Origin: Paenibacillus sedimenti
GTDB taxonomy: Bacteria; Bacillota; Bacilli; Paenibacillales; NBRC-103111
Direction: 5' to 3'
Assembly: GCF_014534655.1 (NCBI RefSeq)
Contig: NZ_JACVVD010000001.1
Coordinates: forward strand, 310,001 to 374,000
DNA length: 64,000 bases
Part shown: in pieces, positions 26,901 through 35,900 of the stretch
Layout of the letters: every line of letters begins with the position of its first letter
How positions within the stretch are numbered: the stretch's first letter is position 1
Made by a program: the position numbers and the translations under genes
The notes under the pieces: model-generated
What the model was told of the DNA's origin: nothing
Databases searched by the model: none
The model's input: only the letters and a program-made list of their open reading frames with translations

Positions 26901-29900
26901 TATATGATCCCTTCCCATTTCTTGCAGCTGGACAAAATGCCGCTAACGCCTAACGGAAAATTGGACCGTAAAGCGCTGCTGGCTCTCGAAGGCGGTATGC
27001 ATTTCGGAAGTGAGTTTGTTGCGCCTACGAATGTAATCGAAGCGAAGATAGCCGCCGTGTGGCAGGAAGTGCTGGGCATTGACCAAATCAGCATTCATGC
27101 CGATTTCTTCCAAGTCGGTGGCCACTCGCTGAAGGCAATGATGCTCATTTCACAAATGCACAAAGCGTGCGGCGTAGAAATTCCGCTGCGCACGTTCTTC
27201 CAAGCGCCGACGATTGCCGCTGTCGCCGCATACATGATCCGTTCGGATGAGCAGAGTTATGCAGCCATTGAACCCGTGCCTGTTAGTGAGCATTATCCGG
27301 TGTCCTCGGCGCAAAAGCGGATGTACGTGATCCATCAGCTCGATGAAACGGGCACAACCTATAACATGTCGGATGCCATGCTTGTGGAAGGGGAGCTGGA
27401 TCGCGAGAGGTTAACCGACGCGTTCCGGGGATTGATCCGTAGACATGAAGCGCTGCGAACTTCCTTCCATTCCGTGGATGGCGTGCCGGTACAGAAAGTG
27501 CATGCCGAAGTTCCATTCGGCATTGAGATGATGGAAGCGAATGAGGAGAACATCTCTGTAATCATTCACGAGTTAGTAAAGCCATTTGATTTGGGGCAGG
27601 CTCCTTTGATGCGGGTCGGGCTTGTAAGCTTGTCCGCGGAACGTCACTTGTTGCTGTGCGATATGCATCACATCATTTCCGACGGCATTTCCGTATCGGT
27701 ACTCATTAATGAATTCGCCGAACTGTACGAGGGCGGTTCCCTTCCGGAGCTTCGCATACAATACAGAGATTTTGCCGTATGGCAAAACGAACGGCTGCAA
27801 AATGAAGCGTCGAAACGCCAAGAGGTCTATTGGCTGGATACTTTTGCCGGTGACATTCCGGTACTCGATTGGCCGACCGACTATACCAGACCTGCCATGC
27901 AGAGCTTCGAGGGAGAACGCATCACTTTTGAGGCCGGCGAGGCATTAATGCGCCAGCTTCACAAGCTGGCCGCGGATACGGGAACGACGCTGTACATGGT
28001 GCTGCTTGCGGCCTATAACGTGCTCGTGGCCAAATATACGGGTCAGGAAGATGTGATCATCGGTTCGCCGATTGCCGGAAGACCGCATGCGGATGTGGAA
28101 CGCACAATCGGTATGTTTGTCAATACACTCGCGATCCGAAACTTCCCTGAGGCTGATAAATCATTCAAGCAGTTTTTAGCGGAAGTCAAGGAAGTTTCAT
28201 TGAAGTCCTTTGAAAATCAAGATTATCCGTTCGAAGAGCTGGTCGAGAAGCTGAGCGTAAGACGTGACTTGAGCCGCAATCCGCTGTTTGACGTCTTGTT
28301 CGTATTGCAAAATACGGGCGATGAAACGATCCGGACAGCCGATCTTGCCTTTTCGCCGTATGGAATCGATCGAAATATCTCGAAATTCGATCTGTCCCTG
28401 GAGGCTGCTGAAAGCGATGACGGGCTATCCTTCCACTTGGAATACAGGACGGCATTATATCAGCGTGCGACTGCAGAACGGATTGCGCAGCATTTTCTGC
28501 AAATCTTGCATGTCGTAACAGCTGATTCAGCTATCCGACTAGGGGATATCGACATGCTGTCCGCTGCGGAAAAAATGCAGCAGCTGCACGAGTTTAACCA
28601 AACTGGAGCGTCGTTCCCGCAGGATCAGACGATCCATGGCCTGTTCGAGGCGCAGGCTGAGCGGACGCCGGAGCGAATCGCTGCTTCTTGCGGCGATGAG
28701 CAGCTGACGTACCATCAGCTGAACGAACGCGCAAACAGCCTGGCTTATGTGCTCCGCAGCCACGGCGTGGGGCCGGACGTCAGGGTCGGACTGCTCGCCG
28801 AGCGCTCGCTCGATATGATCGTCGGCATCCTTGCGACGCTCAAAGCCGGCGGCGCGTACGTGCCGCTTGACCCGGACTATCCGCAGGAGCGCACGCAGTT
28901 CATGCTGGAGGACAGCGGGGCTCGCGTCCTGCTGGCGCAGCCGCACCTGATGGGCAAGGTCCCATTCGATGGCATCACGCTGGATATGAGTGACAGCGAG
29001 TTGTACGCCGGGGATACGGCGGACTTAAAGCCGATGAGCGGTCCGCAAGACATGGCATATATTATCTATACGTCCGGCACGACCGGCAAGCCGAAAGGCG
29101 TCATGATCGAGCATCGGAATGTCGTGCGTCTGCTCGTTCATGACCGGCTGCAGTTCGATTTCAATGAACTCGACGTATGGACGGTATTCCATTCCTTCTG
29201 TTTCGACTTCTCCGTGTGGGAGATGTACGGGGCGCTGCTATACGGGGGAAAATGTGTCGTCGTGCCGAAAACGACGGCGCAAAACCCGAAGGCGTTCGCA
29301 CAGCTGCTGCGCCAGGAGGGCGTAACGGTATTGAACCAAACGCCGACCGCGTTCTATGCGCTGATCCATGAAGAGCTGCAGCAGCCGGATAGCGGGCTTG
29401 CCGTCCGCTATGTCATCTTCGGCGGGGAAGCGCTGAACCCGGTCATGCTGAAGCCGTGGAAGGCGAAATATCCGAATACGCTGCTGATCAATATGTACGG
29501 GATTACCGAAACGACCGTACACGTGACCTATAAAGAAATTACGGATCGCGAAATCGAAACGAACCTGAGCAACATTGGCCGTCCGATTCCGACGCTGACG
29601 AGTTACATCTTCGACGCGCAGCGCAGGTTGGTGCCGATCGGCGTCGTCGGCGAGCTGTACGTCGGCGGGGACGGCGTCGCGCGCGGGTACTTGAACCGCG
29701 AGGAGCTGACGGCCGAGCGGTTCGTCATGAACCCTTACAAGCCGGAAGAGCGGCTGTACCGGTCCGGCGACCTCGCGCGTCTGCTGCCAAGCGGCGAGAT
29801 GGAATATTTCGGACGGATCGACCATCAGGTGAAGATCCGCGGGCACCGCATCGAGCTGGGCGAGATTGAAACGCAGCTTCTGCGGCACGAGCGGATCCAG

Positions 29901-32900
29901 GAAGCGACGGTGCTGGCGCTGGACGACGAGCAGGGGCAGAAGTTCCTGTGCGCCTACTTCATCGCAAACGGAGTATTGACCGTTTCCGAGCTGAGGGCGT
30001 ACATCGGCAGCGATTTGCCGGCGTACATGATCCCGTCGCATTTTGTGAAGCTGGACCGCATTCCGCTCACCGCCAACGGCAAAATCGACCGCAAAGCGCT
30101 GCCGAAACCGGAAGGCGGGCTGGACTCGGGCACAGCCTACGTGGCGCCGAGAACAGAGCTCGAGGCAGGGCTGGCGCAGATTTGGCAGGACGTGCTCGGC
30201 TGCGAGCGGGTCGGCGTGCTGGACGATTTCTTCGCGCTGGGCGGGCATTCGCTGAAGGCGATGTCGCTCATCACCGCGATGCACAAAGCGTACGAAGTGG
30301 AAGTGCCTCTAAAGGTATTGTTCGAGAATCCGATTGTCGAGGCTATTGCAGCTTATATCCAAGCGTCCGTAAAAGAGGCGTATGTATTCATCGGGCGTGT
30401 GGCTCAGGAGCAGGATCATTATCCGGTATCCTCGGCGCAAAAGCGGATGTACATTCTCAGCGAGTTTAAAGGGCCGGGTACCGGTTATAACATGCCGGAG
30501 GCGTTCATGATCGAAGGATCGCTTGATGTGATCCGGCTTGAAGCGGCTATGAAGGAGCTTATTGCCAGACATGAGATCCTGCGAACTTCGTTTACAACGG
30601 TTTATGGCGAACCGGTTCAGCGAGTACACACGGACATCGAATTTTCGATTGAAACGATAGAAGTTTTGAATGAAACAGAACTTACCGGGATCGCCAAAGC
30701 GTTCATACGCCCATTTGAATTAAACAAAGCACCGCTTCTTAGAGCGGGTTTGGCAAAGCTGGCCGATGGGCGGCAGCTGTTCCTGGTCGATATGCATCAT
30801 ATTATTTCCGACGGTGTATCCATAGGCATCATGATGGACGAATGGGTCCGCTTATATCAAGGCGAGCGTCTGCCTGATCCGGGGATTCAGTATAAAGACT
30901 TTGCCGTATGGCAAAACGCCTGGTTCGAAACGGATGCATATAAAAGGCAGGAGTCTTATTGGTTGAGCGCATTCGCGGGAGAAACTCCGGTGCTCAATCT
31001 GCCGTGCGATTATGTCCGGCCTGCCGTGCAAAGCTTTGAAGGCGACCGTGTTCATATCGTCGTCGAAAGCGAGCTTTGCCGTCAGCTCGAACAGCTCGCT
31101 GCGCAAACCGACAGCACCCTGTTCATGTTGCTGCTGGCGGCTTACAATGTGCTCCTTGCCAAATACAGCGGGCAGCAAGAGTTCGTTGTCGGCACCCCGA
31201 TTGCCGGAAGATCGCATCCGGATACGGAGGGCGTACTCGGGATGTTCGTTAACACGCTGGCTCTACGGAACTATGTCGATGAAGAAATGACTTTCCGCGA
31301 GTTTTTGGCGGGCGTGAAACAGCGTGCACTGGAAGCTTACACCCATCAAGATTATCCGTTCGATCGCTTGGTGGAGCAAATCGGCGCAGCACGGGATTTA
31401 AGCCGAAATCCATTGTTCGATACAATGTTTATCCTGCAAAACATCAGTTCGCAATCTCATGCGGATGATTCCAGCGACGGCTTGAAATTGGCTGCGACCG
31501 CGATCCATGACGGCATTGCTAAGTTCGACCTAACGTTTGAAGCCAGAGAAGTGAACGGCGAAATCGAACTGTTTATCGATTATGGTGTGAAATTGTTCAA
31601 AAAAGAAACGGTAGAACGGATCGGTCGCCATTTCGTTCAATTGCTAAAGAATGCGGTTCAAAACGCGGATATCCGTCTGGCCGACATGACGGTATTGAAC
31701 GAAACGGAACGGCACCAATTGCTTGTTGCCTTTAACGATACGCGTACAGATTTGCCAAGCGACAAGACGCTGCACGGGCTGTTCGAAGAACAAGCGGAGC
31801 TCACGCCGGATCAGCCGGCGGTCGTATGCGCTGGGCAGATGCTTACTTATGCGGAGCTGAATGCTAAGGCCAACAGGCTCGCGAGGACGCTCCGGGAGCA
31901 AGGCATCGTGCCTGAGACGAGCGTGGGCATTATAGCGGATCGCTCCATAGAGCTCGTTGTCGGCATATTGGCGATTCTAAAAGCCGGCGGTGCTTACGTG
32001 CCGATCGATCCCCAGTATCCGCAAGAGCGGATCCGTTACATGCTGCAAGACAGCCGTATCCAACTCGTCCTTAGTCAGTCGCATCTGATCTCGATCATGA
32101 GTGAAGATCGTTATGCCGATTTCGACGGGAAGTGGCTCGATCTCCATGACGAGCGACTATATAGCTCTGACGGTTCGAACTTGCAGAAGGTTAACGCGGC
32201 CACTGATCTGGCGTATATCATTTACACTTCGGGAACGACAGGGATGCCTAAAGGTGTCATGATCGAGCATCGCAGTATTACACACAACCTGCTATGGAGA
32301 AAAGGCGAATACGCGCTCGATACCAGTGATACGGTGCTGCAATTGTTCTCCTTCGCTTTCGACGGTTTCGTGACCAGCTTCTTCACGCCGATCATCGCCG
32401 GAGCAACGGTCATCCTGCCGCTCGAAGAGGAAGCGAAGGATCCGCTGCTCATGAAGAAGCAAATCTCTGCGCATCGGGTTACGCATTTCATCAGCGTACC
32501 CAGCTTGTATACGGCACTGCTCGAGTGCATGAGCGCAGAAGAAGCAAGCTCGCTGCGCATCGTGACGCTGGCCGGGGAGAAGATGACCGGTACCGTGGTT
32601 GCTCGCAGCAGGCAGCTGCACCCGCACATCGAGTTGGTGAACGAATACGGACCAACGGAAAATAGCGTTGTTGCGACATACGAGAGAGGACTTGCGACCG
32701 ATAAAGAAATTACGATCGGACGGCCGATTGCAGGTACGCAAATTTATATTGTAAGCGGAAGCGGCGGTCTGCAGCCGATCGGCGTCATCGGCGAGTTGTG
32801 TATTGCCGGCAACGGCCTCGCCCGCGGGTATTTGAACCGTGAAGATCTGACAAGCGAGAAATTCGTGCGGAATCCGATTGCGGCCGCTGCGAGCGGAAGC

Positions 32901-35900
32901 GGGCGGATGTACAGAACAGGAGATCTTGCCCGCAGATTGCCGGACGGTACGATTGATTTCATCGGACGTCTTGACGAGCAGGTGAAAGTAAGAGGATACC
33001 GTATCGAGCTCGGCGAGATCGAATCCGTCATCCTGCAGCATCCGCTCATTAACGAAACGGTTGTGATGGCCAAAGAAGACCATCGCGGAAGTACGTATCT
33101 GTGCGCTTATATTGTCGCGGACGACGTATTTACACTCGACGATTTAAAGGTACACACAGGAAAGAAGCTGCCTGCCTATATGGTACCAACGTATTTCGTG
33201 CAACTGTTGGCGATGCCGCTTACGCCTAACAGCAAAGTGGATAAACATGCGCTGCCGGAGCCGGATATGGATCTGATGGTCAAAAAAGAATATGTCGCTC
33301 CTTCCACGGCAGTGGAAGCCAGGCTGATCCGAATCCTTCAGGATTTGCTGGAAATCGGGCAAATAGGCATGCTCGACAACTTCTTTGATCTTGGAGGGCA
33401 TTCGCTAAGCGCCATGACGCTGGTCTCCCAAATATACCAACAATTCCAGGTCGAAGTGCCGTTAAGAACGGTCTTCGAGACAGCGACGATCAAAGAACTT
33501 GCAGCACAAATTCAGGAGACGGAGCACTCGCGTTTCGAGTCGATTAAACCGATATCGGAGCAGCCGTATTATCCGCTTTCGTCCGCCCAAAAGCGATTGT
33601 TCATCCTGAATATGCTGGATAGCGGCAGCACGACCTACAACATGCCTGGCGCTATAACGATCGAAGGCAAGCTGGACGTCCGGCGATTTGAAGCAGCTTT
33701 CCAGAGCTTGGCAGACCGCCATGAAACGCTCCGCACTTCATTTGATACGGTTGACGGCGAACCGGTCCAAAGCGTACAACCTACGATTGAGATACAGGCG
33801 GATTATATCGAGTACGCTGTGAACTCGCTGCCGTCGACAGATGAGCTCATCGCGCGGTTTGTCCGGCCGTTTGACCTCAAGACCGCACCTCTATTCCGAG
33901 TGGGACTCGTGAAGCTGGAGGAAGAACGACATTTGCTCTTATTCGATATGCACCATCTCATTTCCGACGGGGTATCGATGGGCATTTTCATCCGAGAATT
34001 CGTACAGCTGTACAATATGGAATCACTGTCTCCGCTGCGGATTCAATACAAGGATTTCTCGACGTGGCAAAACCGTCTGTTCAGGTCGGAAACGATCAAA
34101 ACGCAGGAAGCCTACTGGCTAAGCCGGTTTGAAGACGAAGTTCCGCTGCTCGATCTGCCAACGGATTATGGAAGACCGTCCATGCGCAGCTTTGCCGGAG
34201 ACAGCAGAGCGTTCAGAGCGGATAAAGATTTGCTGAAACAGCTTCAGCAGCTGGCGGCGACGAGCGGTACGACGCTTTATATGGTGCTGCTTGCCGCATT
34301 CAACGTGCTGCTCTCGAAATACGCCAATCAATCGGATATTGTGGTCGGAACGCCGATCGCCGGCAGATCGCATGCGGATTTGGCACCGGTGATCGGGATG
34401 TTCGTCAATACGCTGGCTATAAGGAGCCGGCCTGAGAGCTCCAAGTCGTTCAGACAGTTTTTGGCCGAAGTGAAGGAACAGGCGCTTACGGCTTTCGAGC
34501 ATCAGGATTATCCGTTCGAGACGCTGGTGGAAAAGCTTGATCTTCATCGCGATTTAAGCCGAAATCCGCTGTTCGATACGATGTTTATTATGCAAAATAT
34601 CGGCAACCAATCGATCGGGATCGAGTCCTTGAAATTTATCCCGCAAGAAGTTCCGCATACGACATCGAAATTCGACCTGACCATGCTCGCGATCGAAGAT
34701 CATGACGGATTGGAATTGACGATTGAATTCTGTACGGCGTTGTTCAAACTGGAGACGATGGAACGTTTTGGCCGCCATTTCGTTCGAATACTTCAAGAAA
34801 TCGCCATACAGCCTGATGCGAAGCTAGCGCAAATCGATATGCTCTCTGTGGAAGAAAAAAAGCAAATTATCGTCGACTTTAACCAAACGAAAGCCGATTA
34901 TGCCTACCATTGCACCATCCAGGAGCTGTTCGAGCGCCAGGCGGAGAAAACGCCGGATTATGTTGCGGTCGTATGGGATAACGAGCGGTTGACTTATCGT
35001 CAGTTAAATGCGAAAGCAAACCAACTGGCGAGGGTGCTGCGCGAGAAGGGCGTCGCGACAGACTGCATCGTCGGTGTCATGATGGAGCGGTCCGCCGATT
35101 GGATCGTCACCATGCTCGCCATTCTTAAAGCGGGAGGGGCGTACCTGCCGATCGACATCGAATATCCGGCGGAGCGGATTCGTTACATGTTGGAAGATAG
35201 CGGTGCGCAGCTCATTATTACGCAGACGCAGCAGGATTGTCCTGCAGAATATGCAGGTGAAGTCGTTGCGCTTGCCGAGATGGATTTGTATCTCCGGAAT
35301 GACGCCAATTTAGGTACGTTAAGCACGTCCTACGATTTGGCTTACGTGATCTACACGTCGGGTACGACGGGCAAACCGAAAGGGATTATGCTCGAGCATG
35401 CGGGGATTGCCAATTTACAGACCTATTTTGTAAATCAATTCGGTGTGACGGAAGATGACCGGATCGGTCAGTTCGCCAGCAGTTCCTTTGACGCTTCGGT
35501 TTGGGAAACGTTTATGGCGCTGCTGACGGGAGCTTCGCTGTACGTGTTGTCCAAAGAGATCATTGGCAACTATACGAAATTTGAAGATTATATCACCGAC
35601 AATCGGATATCGATCCTGACGCTTCCGCCGACCTATATGACACACCTGAATCCGGACCGGATGAGCTCTCTGAAGAAGCTGATAACCGCAGGATCCGCCA
35701 CTTCGTTCGAGTTGATCCGCAGGTGGGAAGACAAGGTGCAGTATTATAACGCGTACGGTCCGACGGAAACGACGATTTGCGCGACCGTCTGGGAGGCGGA
35801 CACTTCGAAGCTGAACGTCGGTGCGGTTCCGATCGGTTACCCGATCCCGAATACGCAGGCGTACATCATGAATGCTGATAATCAGCTTCAGCCGATCGGC

